Origin: Pseudochrobactrum sp. sp1633
Lineage (GTDB): Bacteria > Pseudomonadota > Alphaproteobacteria > Rhizobiales > Rhizobiaceae
NCBI RefSeq assembly: GCF_030376605.1
Contig: NZ_JARRAE010000004.1
Coordinates: forward strand, 62,001 to 126,000
Reading direction: 5' to 3'
Length of the DNA stretch: 64,000 bases
Positions 37,866 through 47,165 of this stretch are shown here, one piece after another. Position 1 is the first letter of the stretch. Each line of letters begins with the position of its first letter. Both the position numbers and the translations under genes were made by a program. A model generated the notes under the pieces. It was not told the origin of the DNA, ran no database searches, and saw nothing but the letters and a program-made list of their open reading frames with translations.

Positions 37866-39071
37866 TTAGGAGATGGTCGCTTTTTCCTCACCCGTCTCGC
37901 TCTCATCTTCCGTGGTCTGCGCCGATAAAAAATTACCGACATGACGTAATGTTTCAAAATGATCGCAGAAAACTTTTATGACAACCAGAAGCGGCACCGC
38001 TATCAGCGCACCGATGAAGCCCCACAGCCATGACCAGAAGGCAACAGCGACAAAAACCGCAACCGTGTTCAGCTCCAGTCGACGACCGATAATTGTCGGT
38101 GTCACAATCTGCCCTTCGACAATATTACAGGCCAGCACAAAGGCCGGTGCGAGCAAGGCATAGGCAATCTGGTCGAAAGAAACGATCGCAATAATACCCA
38201 CTACCACAATTGTCGTCATCGCACCGATGTAAGGCAGGAAATTAAACAATGCAGCCATGACACCGAAAACGAATGGTGTCGGCATATCCAGCGCCCAAAG
38301 ACCGAGTCCGACCGCCAGCCCCAGAAGACCATTGATGATTGTAATGGTCAGCAGATAGCTGGAAATGACCTGCTCCACATCATAAACCACGCGCAAGGCG
38401 CGCTTCTTTTCACTCAGCTTGCCGAAGGACTGAACAATTTTTTCATAAAACATCGTGCCGGATGCAAGAATGAAAAGGGTCAGGATAAAAGTCACAGCAA
38501 TCGTCGTTCCGCCGGACAACACATTGCCCGCGGCTTGCGAGAGAATACCGGGCTGGGCAAGAGAGACCGTTTGCACTTTAGGGTCCTGCCCCATCTGCGC
38601 AACCTGATCGACCTGCTTGCTGATACTCAGCAAATGCTCCACCGGTGCCTGCAGTCTGTGGAGCTTTTCTGTCAGTTCGCGGCCAATCTCCGGTGCCTCG
38701 CTCACCATTTCCGTGACAGGGCCGCTTAGAAGATAACCGGTCACCCCAATGAAAGAAAAAGAAAACACCACAAGCAGTGTTGCCGAGATTGCCTCAGAAA
38801 TCCCCAGCCGCTTCTTTAAAAAGCGGACAATCGGCGTCAGCATCAGTGCCAGTAAAATAGCCAATGTCACCGGCATGAAAAAATCACGGGCAAAATACAG
38901 GGCGTAGACCAGCATCATCAAAAAGATACCGACCAGCATTGCGCGCCCCGTGCGCACATATTTGATCAGGGTCTGAAAACTCACGTTTTCAGACGACAGC
39001 GTTGAGGCAGGATAAATCAGGTCATTGTCTGCCGCTGCGTCTGAACCGGTATTGTTTTGATCATGCGGCAT
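37866..39071 (-). CDS. AI-2E family transporter (PerM/TqsA family)
   Basis: A 401-residue inner-membrane protein with about eight helices: two hydrophobic pairs near the N-terminus, a hydrophilic region (about 135-185), then five or more helices including the conserved FLPYIGAMTTI and EGQIVTPTIIGRRLELN of the family. Members export AI-2, sodium or other solutes; the substrate is unknown here. ATG at 39071 with GGGAGGCGG upstream. It occupies the position before pstS where phoR might be expected. Confidence 0.88.
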   Translation of the reverse strand: MPHDQNNTGSDAAADNDLIYPASTLSSENVSFQTLIKYVRTGRAMLVGIFLMMLVYALYFARDFFMPVTLAILLALMLTPIVRFLKKRLGISEAISATLLVVFSFSFIGVTGYLLSGPVTEMVSEAPEIGRELTEKLHRLQAPVEHLLSISKQVDQVAQMGQDPKVQTVSLAQPGILSQAAGNVLSGGTTIAVTFILTLFILASGTMFYEKIVQSFGKLSEKKRALRVVYDVEQVISSYLLTITIINGLLGLAVGLGLWALDMPTPFVFGVMAALFNFLPYIGAMTTIVVVGIIAIVSFDQIAYALLAPAFVLACNIVEGQIVTPTIIGRRLELNTVAVFVAVAFWSWLWGFIGALIAVPLLVVIKVFCDHFETLRHVGNFLSAQTTEDESETGEEKATIS

Positions 39072-39150
39072 AGATATCCGCCTCCCCTCATTGATTGTGC
39101 GGATTTCTTCCGGCCATTGCCGGTAAATTAAGGGAGGACAGACAGGCGTC

Positions 39151-39184
39151 AATATAAAGCGATAAATATATATCGCTTTATATT
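39151..39184. repeat. Perfect 14-base AT-rich inverted repeat
   Basis: AATATAAAGCGATA (39151-39164) and TATCGCTTTATATT (39171-39184), loop AATATA. Lies between the eamA stop and the AI-2E start. May end the eamA transcript or act as an operator; it lacks a T-run. Confidence 0.6.
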
Positions 39185-39192
39185 GAGAAGGT

Positions 39193-40041
39193 TTAGTTCA
39201 GAACGAGCCAGCCGGAAATCAGAATGACGACGGCACCTGCCAGCATATGAATTTCTACCGGTGCGTTAAACAACAGCGCCCCGTAAAACAGCCCCCAGAT
39301 AATCTGGCTATACTGAACCGGGGCCACAACAGAAGCGGAGCCCAGACGGAACGCCTTAACGATCATTGTCTGTGCAAAAGCAATCAGCCCGCCCCCCAGC
39401 GCGGCCAACCCCAGATCCTGCCATTGCGGTGTAATCAATCCGTTATAAAGCGCCAGCAATCCGGCAAAGCAGGACTGGACAATCAAAAGTGCAACAACCA
39501 GCGCCTTGTCGGATTCATCGCTTTTTGCACGACGCAGCATGACCTGTGCGATCGCAAAAAACAATGCGGAGCCCAAAGCGGCCAGATGCCCTGCGGATAA
39601 TGGTGCAGCGCCCGGCTGCAAAATCCAAAGCACACCGGCAAAGCCGAGAAGAACGCCGAACCAACCCCGCAAGGAGAGACGCTCTCCCACCATGATGAAA
39701 GCGACAATCGCGACAAAGATCGGCGACAGGAAGCCCAGTACATAGGCTTCAGCCAGCGGCAAAGCCGAGAATGCATAATAAATCAGCAGCGTGTTCATCG
39801 ACAAAAGCAAGGCGCGTCCAAAAGCAAGCTTCGGATAGACCGGCAGCAATTGTTTCGCCTGCCCGCTGAGAACTCCGTGACCTGTAATGAAAGACAGCGC
39901 AAAAACCGACAGCAAGAATGTTGTCTCATAAACGCCGATCCGCGCGCTCAAAGTTTTTACGATTGTGTCCGCCCCGGAAAACGCCGTAAAAGAAATAAAG
40001 GCGATCAGAGCTGCGCGAAGATTATTCGTTTGCGTATTCAT
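39193..40041 (-). CDS. EamA-family (DMT superfamily) transporter
   Basis: Ten-helix permease made of two EamA repeats (about 8-138 and 150-280), 282 residues from the ATG at 40041. Features such as PLAEAYVLGFLSPIFVAIVAF and the APVQYSQIIWGLFYGALLF segment are typical of the drug/metabolite family. The substrate cannot be inferred. Its frame is open further upstream, but the segment before the ATG is not hydrophobic and has no clear start site. Confidence 0.88.
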   Translation of the reverse strand: MNTQTNNLRAALIAFISFTAFSGADTIVKTLSARIGVYETTFLLSVFALSFITGHGVLSGQAKQLLPVYPKLAFGRALLLSMNTLLIYYAFSALPLAEAYVLGFLSPIFVAIVAFIMVGERLSLRGWFGVLLGFAGVLWILQPGAAPLSAGHLAALGSALFFAIAQVMLRRAKSDESDKALVVALLIVQSCFAGLLALYNGLITPQWQDLGLAALGGGLIAFAQTMIVKAFRLGSASVVAPVQYSQIIWGLFYGALLFNAPVEIHMLAGAVVILISGWLVLN

Positions 40042-40147
40042 AGGGTCACTGCCGTCAATGTGCGGGGTCGTCAATGTGCGGGTTTTCGGAGAGTATTCCG
40101 GCAGGCTGGTGCTCTCCCACACTTAGCCCCCTTCACATCGGCCCTCT

Positions 40148-40164
40148 TCACATGCGGCATGTGA
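40148..40164. promoter_or_regulatory. 17-base palindrome in a 690-base intergenic region
   Basis: TCACATGC-G-GCATGTGA, perfect, about 107 bases before eamA. The gap between eamA and the MFS gene (40042-40731) otherwise holds AACGT-GCGCG-ACGTT (40220-40234) and CTTTCG-N5-CGAAAG (40357-40373), and no credible gene. Confidence 0.4.
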
Positions 40165-40731
40165 CAGCAGGTCATCAATGACTGGTAACAGTTCAAATCA
40201 GGAAAACTGACCTTACTGCAACGTGCGCGACGTTACTGTTTCCTGAGAAGAAAGCAAGAGAACCTCTCAGATTTCAACAATCCGCATTGGTGTATTCTTG
40301 CGACAGACAACATCCGGACAATTTTATAACATTTTAAACTTCTCATACGCACGAAACTTTCGCATTTCGAAAGAATGCAACCCTCGCCCTCATAAATTGC
40401 CCCTCTCCCTGTAGACAAAGCCGGTTTATCAGCATAGGCCGTTTACGTTAAAGTCAAAAAACCTCTCTGATACAGGCATTTTCAGGCGGCATCTCCCGTT
40501 TAGTCAGGCTCCGTTTCATTATGGCCTGCTATTATGCGCCGGATATTTGCAGCAAGCAGCGAGTGTTTTTTCGTTTCCTTTTCAGAAGAACAGCAAACCG
40601 GATACAGCGCATCATTCAGAGCAGAGCGGAAATTACGTGTCTCCCAAGACGTATCCGCCATCAGATACTCAGAGTGATATCCGCGCTTAAATTAATCCGG
40701 CTTTGCTTCTTGATGTAAGATTGGATTTGAA

Positions 40732-42054
40732 ATGTCGCCTAAAGACAATGCTTCGCCGGCTCATTCGCCGGCACCGGAACTCGACCGAAAAACCCGCATA
40801 AAATCTATTCTCGGTGGTTCTGCCGGTAATCTTGTTGAGTGGTATGACTGGTATGTCTATGCTGCTTTTACGCTTTATTTTGCGCCTAAATTTTTCCCGT
40901 CAGGCAACCAGACAGCCGAGCTGCTGAGTGCTGCGGCTGTTTTCGCCGTCGGCTTCCTGATGCGCCCGATCGGCGCATGGATCATGGGTATCTATGCTGA
41001 CCGCAAAGGTCGCAAAGCTGGTCTGACCCTTTCCGTTACCCTGATGTGTATCGGCTCGCTGATGATCGCGGTTACACCGGGCTATGAAACAATCGGCGTG
41101 ATGGCACCCGCATTGCTGGTTTTCGCCCGCCTGTTGCAGGGGTTGAGCGTGGGTGGCGAATATGGCGCCAGCGCAACTTATTTGAGCGAAATGGCAGGCA
41201 AAAGCCGTCGCGGCTTCTTCTCCAGCTTCCATTATGTGACACTGATTGCCGGTCAGCTGACCGCACTCGGCGTATTGCTGATCCTTCAGCGTCTTCTCAC
41301 ACCGGAACAGCTCGGTGACTGGGGCTGGCGTATTCCGTTCTTCATCGGCGGTCTGCTGGCGATCTTCGTCTTCTGGGTACGCCGTGGCCTTGTTGAAACA
41401 AAATCATTTGATAATGCCAAAGGCGGCGACAAACCACGTTCGAGCGGTTTTGCCCTGTTCACGCAATATCCGAAAGAAGCCTTCACCGTTCTGGCACTGA
41501 CAGCCGGTGGTACGCTGGCTTTCTATACCTACACAACCTACTTGCAGAAATTCCTCGTCAACACATCCGGTTTCAGCAAGGAATCCGCCAGTGAAATCAC
41601 CGCTCTCGCGCTGCTGATTTTCATGCTGATCCAGCCGCTGGCCGGTGCTCTGTCTGATCGTGTTGGCCGCAAGCCGCTTATGATCGGGTTTGGTGTGATG
41701 GGCGTGCTGTTTACCTATCCGATCTTCTCCACCCTTTCGACAACAACCGATCCTTATGTGGCTTTCGGTTTGTCGCTGGCAGGTCTGATTATCGTGACCG
41801 GTTACACCTCGATCAATGCGGTAGTGAAGGCAGAAATGTTCCCGGCGCATATTCGTGCGCTTGGTGTGGCTCTGCCTTATGCGCTGGCTAACACGATTTT
41901 CGGCGGTACAGCCGAATGGGTGGCGCTGAAGTTCAAGCTCTCCGGCTATGAAACCTGGTTCTTCTGGTATGTGACAATCATGATCGGTCTTTCACTGATT
42001 ATCTATATCCGTATGAAAGAAACCCGCGATCACAGCCTGATCCACGAAGACTAA
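40732..42054 (+). CDS. MFS transporter, metabolite:H+ symporter (MHS) family
   Basis: A 440-residue 12-helix permease of the KgtP/ShiA/proline type. GNLVEWYDWYVYA near residue 37 and the loop motif ADRKGRKAG are diagnostic, as is RLLQGLSVGGEYG. These proteins carry dicarboxylates, alpha-ketoglutarate, citrate or proline with protons; alpha-ketoglutarate is a reasonable first guess. Convergent with guaD, and ends before a palindromic repeat. Confidence 0.9.
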   Translation: MSPKDNASPAHSPAPELDRKTRIKSILGGSAGNLVEWYDWYVYAAFTLYFAPKFFPSGNQTAELLSAAAVFAVGFLMRPIGAWIMGIYADRKGRKAGLTLSVTLMCIGSLMIAVTPGYETIGVMAPALLVFARLLQGLSVGGEYGASATYLSEMAGKSRRGFFSSFHYVTLIAGQLTALGVLLILQRLLTPEQLGDWGWRIPFFIGGLLAIFVFWVRRGLVETKSFDNAKGGDKPRSSGFALFTQYPKEAFTVLALTAGGTLAFYTYTTYLQKFLVNTSGFSKESASEITALALLIFMLIQPLAGALSDRVGRKPLMIGFGVMGVLFTYPIFSTLSTTTDPYVAFGLSLAGLIIVTGYTSINAVVKAEMFPAHIRALGVALPYALANTIFGGTAEWVALKFKLSGYETWFFWYVTIMIGLSLIIYIRMKETRDHSLIHED

Positions 42055-42059
42055 AGCAA

Positions 42060-42101
42060 GTGCATCCCGAAAAGTGTTTGCGGTTTTCGGACAAGATGCA
42101 C
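42060..42101. repeat. Palindromic repeat, family B
   Basis: Outer arms GTGCATC/GATGCAC (42060-42066, 42095-42101), inner CCGAAAA/TTTTCGG (42067-42073, 42084-42090). Of the type common between Rhizobiales genes. Confidence 0.75.
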
Positions 42102-42120
42102 GTTTTAAAAAGACACGATG

Positions 42121-42155
42121 AAAAACGGCCGGAAATTACTTTCCGGCCAGTTTTT
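42121..42155. terminator. Terminator between the MFS gene and guaD
   Basis: AAAAACGGCCGGAA (42121-42134) pairs with TTCCGGCC-A-GTTTTT (42141-42155, one bulged base). Serves both convergent genes. Confidence 0.85.
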
Positions 42156-42180
42156 CTTTAAGCAGGCTTTACCGACACCG

Positions 42181-43506
42181 TTAATTAGCCGGTTTTACCG
42201 GCTGACCAGCCACATAGGTTTCCACAATCGCGCGGTCATCGCCGAGCGTCTGCAACAGGAATAATTCCTGTGCCAGATTGGAACCTGCATCCATGCGCAA
42301 CCGCATGGCAGAGGTTGCACGACTGTCCAAAATCACAAAATCCGCTTCCGTACCTGCATTCAGCGTACCGATCCTGTCCTCCATCGACAGCGCGCGCGCA
42401 TTGCCCAAAGTCATCATATAGAATGAACTCAGCGGGTTGAGCCGCTGGCCGCGCAATTGAAGCACTTTATAGCCCTCATCCAGCGTTTTCAGCATCGACC
42501 AGCTGGTGCCGCCGCCAATATCGGTTGCTACACCAATACGCACACCGGCATCACGCAAACCATCGCGGTCAAACAGCCCGCTGCCGAGAAACAGATTGGA
42601 GGTCGGGCAGAACACCGCCACCGAACGACTTTCAGCCAGCACTTTCACTTCCCGCTCTGACAAGTGAATGGAATGCCCGAGCAATGTCTTGTCCCCGAGC
42701 AGACCGTAATGCTCATAAATGCCGGTATAATCCGGCGCATCGGGATAGAGGGAACAGGTGAAGTCAATCTCGGCATGGTTCTCAGACAGATGGGTCTGCA
42801 CATAGCATTCCGGATGTTCGCGAACCAAAGCCTGCGCTGCTTCCAGCTGTGCCGGTGTCGAAGTAATCGCAAAGCGTGGCGTGATCGCATAATCCAGACG
42901 GCCTTTGCCACGCCAGCGGGCAATCAGCGCCTTACTGTCATCATAGGAAGATTGCGCTGTATCGCATAAAGCCGCAGGTGCATTGCGATCCATCATCACC
43001 TTACCGGCAATATTGCGCATATTCAGCCGCTCGCTGGCGCGGAAAAACGCATCCACGCTTTGCGGATGCACAGAGCCATAAGCCACGACAGTCGTAGTGC
43101 CGTGACGCAGCAATTCATCAATAAAGCGCTCGGCAATATGCTCGCCGAATTGTTCATCGGCATATTTCTGCTCTTCAATGAAAGTGTAATCATTGAGCCA
43201 GTCCAGCAGTTCCGCCGCATAAGACGCGACCACCTGACTTTGCGGAAAATGGATATGTGTATCAATAAAACCGGGCAGGATCAGATGCGGACGATGATCG
43301 GTTTCCGGTGTATCCGGTGATTTTTGCGCCACAACAATCGCATAGTCACCAACGGCCTTAATCATCCCGCCTTCAACAAGCAGTGCGCCGTTCTCATGAT
43401 AGATATAGGATGATGTATCGCTGATATCCTGCGGTTCATTGATAAAACTCAGGACCCGTCCGCGGATAAGACGCTGATTATGCTTTTGTGTCATATTCAC
43501 AGACAT
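42181..43506 (-). CDS. guaD: Guanine deaminase
   Basis: Zinc amidohydrolase turning guanine into xanthine. HxH metal motif His84/His86 in PGFIDTHIHFPQ, then HLSENHAEI and GHSIHLSE with further His ligands and the ATDIGGG Asp. 441 residues; a second Met at position 5 (43494) is also possible. Neighbour of puuD, which acts further along the purine route via urate. Confidence 0.95.
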   Translation of the reverse strand: MSVNMTQKHNQRLIRGRVLSFINEPQDISDTSSYIYHENGALLVEGGMIKAVGDYAIVVAQKSPDTPETDHRPHLILPGFIDTHIHFPQSQVVASYAAELLDWLNDYTFIEEQKYADEQFGEHIAERFIDELLRHGTTTVVAYGSVHPQSVDAFFRASERLNMRNIAGKVMMDRNAPAALCDTAQSSYDDSKALIARWRGKGRLDYAITPRFAITSTPAQLEAAQALVREHPECYVQTHLSENHAEIDFTCSLYPDAPDYTGIYEHYGLLGDKTLLGHSIHLSEREVKVLAESRSVAVFCPTSNLFLGSGLFDRDGLRDAGVRIGVATDIGGGTSWSMLKTLDEGYKVLQLRGQRLNPLSSFYMMTLGNARALSMEDRIGTLNAGTEADFVILDSRATSAMRLRMDAGSNLAQELFLLQTLGDDRAIVETYVAGQPVKPAN

Positions 43507-43542
43507 GAAAATACCCTCGCTGAACAGCAGAAATAACCAATA

Positions 43543-43586
43543 TTAGAGCGCCGTGTGCCATACGCGGCACACAAAGGTCGCTCTAA
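43543..43586. repeat. Dispersed palindromic repeat, family A, copy 2
   Basis: Outer arms TTAGAGCG/CGCTCTAA (43543-43550, 43579-43586), inner GTGTGCC/GGCACAC (43553-43559, 43566-43572), followed by CACTTTA. It shares TAGAGCGCCGTGTGCC with 2609-2652. Sits in the puuD-guaD spacer. Confidence 0.75.
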
Positions 43587-43613
43587 CACTTTAAAATTAG
43601 AGCATAGATTCGA

Positions 43614-44846
43614 TCAGGGTTTAGCGGCTGATGCCGTTTCATACCAGCGCCGCAGCAGTAAACGTTCCTCTGCACTCATGCCTGTGAGATTGGCCGGTGG
43701 CATGGCATGAGAACGCGCTGCATGGAGATAAATCTCTTTGGCATGAGCTGCAATCGCAATATCGCTGTCCAGTATCACGCCTTTCGGCGGCACCAATATA
43801 CCCTCCCATGACGGTTCTGCCGTATGACACATGGAACAGCGCCCCAGCACCGTATCGCGCACCGTGTCAAACTCCGGAGTATTGATAAATTTCTGCTGAA
43901 TAGTTGACGCCTGCGCTTCACCGGCATTGTCCAGCTGTTTCGGCTCTGTGGACAGCCACATAATCACGATAAACAGCAGCACTGTGGCCAGCCATGTCCA
44001 GGTCGGACTGCCCTTGCGCGCGTGGCGTGTATTGAACCAATGGCGGATTGTTACCCCCATCAGAAATACCAGCGATGCGATAATCCAGTTATATTTTGTG
44101 CCGAATGCCAGAGGATTATGGTTCGACAGCATCAGGAAGATAACTGGCAGCGTCAGATAATTATTATGGGTCGAGCGCTGCTTGGCGATGACGCCATATT
44201 TTGGATCAGGTGTGCGTCCGGCAATCAGATCCGCAACCACTTTCTTCTGGTTCGGAATGATAATCATGAACACATTGGCGGACATGATGGTGGCTGTGAA
44301 AGCGCCCAAATGCAGAAAAGCCGCGCGTCCTGTAAACAGCTGCGTATAGCCCCATGCCATAAGAACCAGCACGAAGTAGAGGATCACCATCAACTGCGTG
44401 GTATTGCGCCCGAGTGGGGATTTGCACAGCAGATCATAAATGATCCAGCCACCGGCAATGGAAGCCAATGAAATGATGATCGCCGTGGTGCGGGAAACAT
44501 TGAGCACCTGCGGATCAATCAGATAGAGATCAGCACCGCCGTAATAAACAATAGCCAGTAGCGCAAAGCCCGACAGCCATGTGGCGTAGGATTCCCATTT
44601 GAACCAGATCAGGTCTTCCGGCATCCGCGACGGCGCCACCAGATATTTCTGAATGTGATAGAAACCGCCACCGTGAACCTGCCATTCCTCACCATAGGCA
44701 CCGGGCGGCAGATCGGGCGCTTTGCGCAAGCCCAGATCAAGGGCAATAAAATAGAAAGATGAGCCGATCCACGCGATTGCGGTGATAACGTGGAGCCAGC
44801 GGGCAGCAAAGCCAAGCCAGTCCCACGCGATTGCCAGTTCAAACAT
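43614..44846 (-). CDS. puuD: Membrane urate hydroxylase (urate oxidase) PuuD
   Basis: Converts urate to 5-hydroxyisourate with electrons passed to a fused cytochrome c. About eight membrane helices (residues 10-315) with many His, then a C-terminal cytochrome c domain with haem motif CSMCH and a likely axial Met in SHAMPPANLTG. 410 residues from the ATG at 44846 behind GGGGAGGA. Enzymes for the steps xanthine to urate and beyond are not in the window. Confidence 0.93.
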   Translation of the reverse strand: MFELAIAWDWLGFAARWLHVITAIAWIGSSFYFIALDLGLRKAPDLPPGAYGEEWQVHGGGFYHIQKYLVAPSRMPEDLIWFKWESYATWLSGFALLAIVYYGGADLYLIDPQVLNVSRTTAIIISLASIAGGWIIYDLLCKSPLGRNTTQLMVILYFVLVLMAWGYTQLFTGRAAFLHLGAFTATIMSANVFMIIIPNQKKVVADLIAGRTPDPKYGVIAKQRSTHNNYLTLPVIFLMLSNHNPLAFGTKYNWIIASLVFLMGVTIRHWFNTRHARKGSPTWTWLATVLLFIVIMWLSTEPKQLDNAGEAQASTIQQKFINTPEFDTVRDTVLGRCSMCHTAEPSWEGILVPPKGVILDSDIAIAAHAKEIYLHAARSHAMPPANLTGMSAEERLLLRRWYETASAAKP

Positions 44847-44940
44847 GCATTCCTCCCCGATATGCAGCAGACCGTCTGCCACTATAGGGGAAGAATCAGC
44901 TTAAGCGCCAGATGGTTATATGCGGCACAATGAACAGCAA

Positions 44941-46149
44941 TTAAAACCGCAGCGCTGCCACACGTTCCGGCAGCATCGTAATGGTTTCAGCATCCACATT
45001 GGCAAAGGCAAAGCGCAGGAAGTCCTGCTGCCCTTCACCAAAATACGCTCCCGGAATGGTGATAATCCCGCAGGTCTTTGCCAGTTTCTCCGACACAGCC
45101 GCAGATTCCACACTATGTCCCCTGCCTCCAGAGGAGGCGGTAAACGGATGACGCACAAAGGCGAAATAGGCACCAACGGAAATGGCCTCCCAGCCTTCCA
45201 TCTGCGCAATTGCATCGCGCAAAGCCTGCGCACGATGTGCGATTTCACGACGGTTTTCATTGCGCCATTCTGTCAGCGGCTCAATCGCCTGCGCAATTGC
45301 AGCCTGCGGCGGCAGAGGTGCGCAGATCTGCAGATTGTCCATGATCTTGGCGATTTCTGAAATCACAGCTTCCGCCGCAATAATCGCGCCGAGACGATGC
45401 CCCGGAATACAGAAGGATTTGGAAAAGCTGTAGAGCTGGATCAGATAATCATTCCAGTCAGCCTCATCAAAGAGATGATGCGGCACCGCATCTGCATCTT
45501 CAAGAAAGTCGCGATAGGTCTCATCGAGAATCAGCCATGTGCCATTGGCGCGGCAAATTTCATAAATCTGTTTCAGCACGTCCGGCGAATAGACTGCACC
45601 GGTCGGATTATTCGGGGTGACCAGTGCAAGAACTTTAATACCGGCATGGAGAACCTGTTTCAGTTCCTGCGGATCGGGCACAAAACCGTTTTGCGCACGG
45701 CATGGCATCAGCTCCAGTTTGATGCCCAGCATAGCCAGCGAGGTCTCGTGGTTGAAATAGAGCGGATTGCTCAGCATCACCGCATCACCGGCACCCGCCA
45801 GCGCCATCACCGCAGCGATAAAAGCCTGATTGCAACCGGCTGTAATCTGCACCTGTGTAGCATTGAGTTTGGCTTTATAAAGCTGGCTCACATGCGCGGC
45901 ATAGGCCTCACGCAAAACTGGCAGACCTTCAATAGCCCCGTAATTGGCAAAAGCTTTGGAAGATGCCGCTTCGCCGGAAAGACGCAGCATTTCATCATGG
46001 GGCGGATAACCGGGAACGGCCTGAGATAAATCAATCAGCGGCCCCAAAGCACCGTCATAGGCCTGCGCCCATGCTTTAACAGCAGGAATTGGCGGCAAAG
46101 ATAAAGCAGAAACTGCCGGATTAATCCGCGGCGCAGCATTGTCACTCAT
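44941..46149 (-). CDS. PLP-dependent aminotransferase, class I/II
   Basis: Fold-type I aminotransferase. The PLP Lys is in YSFSKSFCIPGHRLG, with TPNNPTGAVY for the conserved Asn/Pro and LDETYRDF for the cofactor Asp/Tyr; the C-terminal Arg lies in LRFAFANV. 402 residues from the ATG at 46149 preceded by GGGAG. The substrate is uncertain. Confidence 0.9.
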   Translation of the reverse strand: MSDNAAPRINPAVSALSLPPIPAVKAWAQAYDGALGPLIDLSQAVPGYPPHDEMLRLSGEAASSKAFANYGAIEGLPVLREAYAAHVSQLYKAKLNATQVQITAGCNQAFIAAVMALAGAGDAVMLSNPLYFNHETSLAMLGIKLELMPCRAQNGFVPDPQELKQVLHAGIKVLALVTPNNPTGAVYSPDVLKQIYEICRANGTWLILDETYRDFLEDADAVPHHLFDEADWNDYLIQLYSFSKSFCIPGHRLGAIIAAEAVISEIAKIMDNLQICAPLPPQAAIAQAIEPLTEWRNENRREIAHRAQALRDAIAQMEGWEAISVGAYFAFVRHPFTASSGGRGHSVESAAVSEKLAKTCGIITIPGAYFGEGQQDFLRFAFANVDAETITMLPERVAALRF

Positions 46150-46203
46150 AATAGGCTCCCAGATATTATGCATCCGGCAGCACCATCAGATATGCGCCGG
46201 ATT

Positions 46204-46677
46204 TTACTCCTCTGGTCGGGATACCACATAGTACGCGCAAGCCAACATAAAAAGCGCAACGCCTAAGCTCAAATATAATCCGGGCTGCGCACTCCAGAGA
46301 AAAATCGCGTAGCCGATCATCATGCCGCCGCAGGCGAATTTCTTGGCGCGGCGCGGAATCGCCCCGCGATCCCGCCATTTAATGACCAAAGGCCCGAATT
46401 GCGGATGTGCCAGAATGCGCTTTTCAAGCTTGGGCGAAGAACGGGCAAAGAACCATGCAGCGAGAATAATGAAAATCGTCGTCGGCATAACCGGCAATAT
46501 TGCGCCGATAACGCCCAGCCCCAGCATCAGAAAACCGAGACAAAAATAAAGCACACGCTGCGGCCCCGACAAAACAACCGGCGTATCACCCGTCAACTCT
46601 TCCTGCGCATGGTGCTGCACATCAGCCGGTTCTGGTTTCGGCTTATCCGCAATGTGATCAGATGGAGGAAGCGACAT
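46204..46677 (-). CDS. DUF454 (YbaN family) inner-membrane protein
   Basis: 157 residues: a hydrophilic N-terminus (about 1-40), two close helices (about 45-85) around the conserved GAILPVMPTTIFIILAAWFFARSSP, a basic loop and two further helices (about 110-150). YbaN-type proteins have no settled function. ATG at 46677 chosen over a TTG at 46695. Confidence 0.88.
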   Translation of the reverse strand: MSLPPSDHIADKPKPEPADVQHHAQEELTGDTPVVLSGPQRVLYFCLGFLMLGLGVIGAILPVMPTTIFIILAAWFFARSSPKLEKRILAHPQFGPLVIKWRDRGAIPRRAKKFACGGMMIGYAIFLWSAQPGLYLSLGVALFMLACAYYVVSRPEE

Positions 46678-46799
46678 AGATTTAACCCGATACAATCTTC
46701 AGCATAGCAATGTTATGGGCAAGACCTGTCCGTTTTCAAGCGCAGAACCATCCTCCCCGATTCTGCCAACGCATCATTTTAGCTGTCTTAAAACCCTTC

Positions 46800-47165
46800 C
46801 ACAGAGCTCTAAACCCAAAAGATGAGACAAGCAATCAGCTTTCAAAAACGTGATCAGGGCACAAAATCACAATTTTGCCACAAATTTTACACCTTGGCCG
46901 TCACCGTTTTACACTTGCAATACAAACACAGATTGCAAAACCATACCATCAGATTCAGTTTTGAATCCACGATTCAACATGTCCACTTCTTAGAACACGA
47001 CCACCTCATCAACAATAATTGCAAAAATATAAATCAATATATGTATAAATAAAATAAATTTAAGACAAATTATAAAATTCTATAGAATAAACTACAGAAT
47101 AATATTCAATATAACGAAATTTTACAGATTGTTAACCTAAAATTTAATCCAAAATATATTCAATT
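46800..47165. other. AT-rich non-coding stretch
   Basis: Markedly more A/T than anywhere else in the window, with a 12-base palindrome ATTCTATAGAAT (47077-47088) and many short A/T tracts. The frames here encode low-quality, biased proteins, and I see no gene. The rest of the gap to rlpA (47166-47361) has nothing I can name. Such regions are typical targets of MucR-like silencers in Brucella relatives. Confidence 0.5.

Noticed and set aside
40180-40230. GTTCAAATC resembling a tRNA T-arm
   Set aside because: No acceptor, D or anticodon arms can be built around it.
46822-47052. 76-codon open frame in the AT-rich stretch
   Set aside because: Biased composition, no ribosome-binding site, no recognisable domain.
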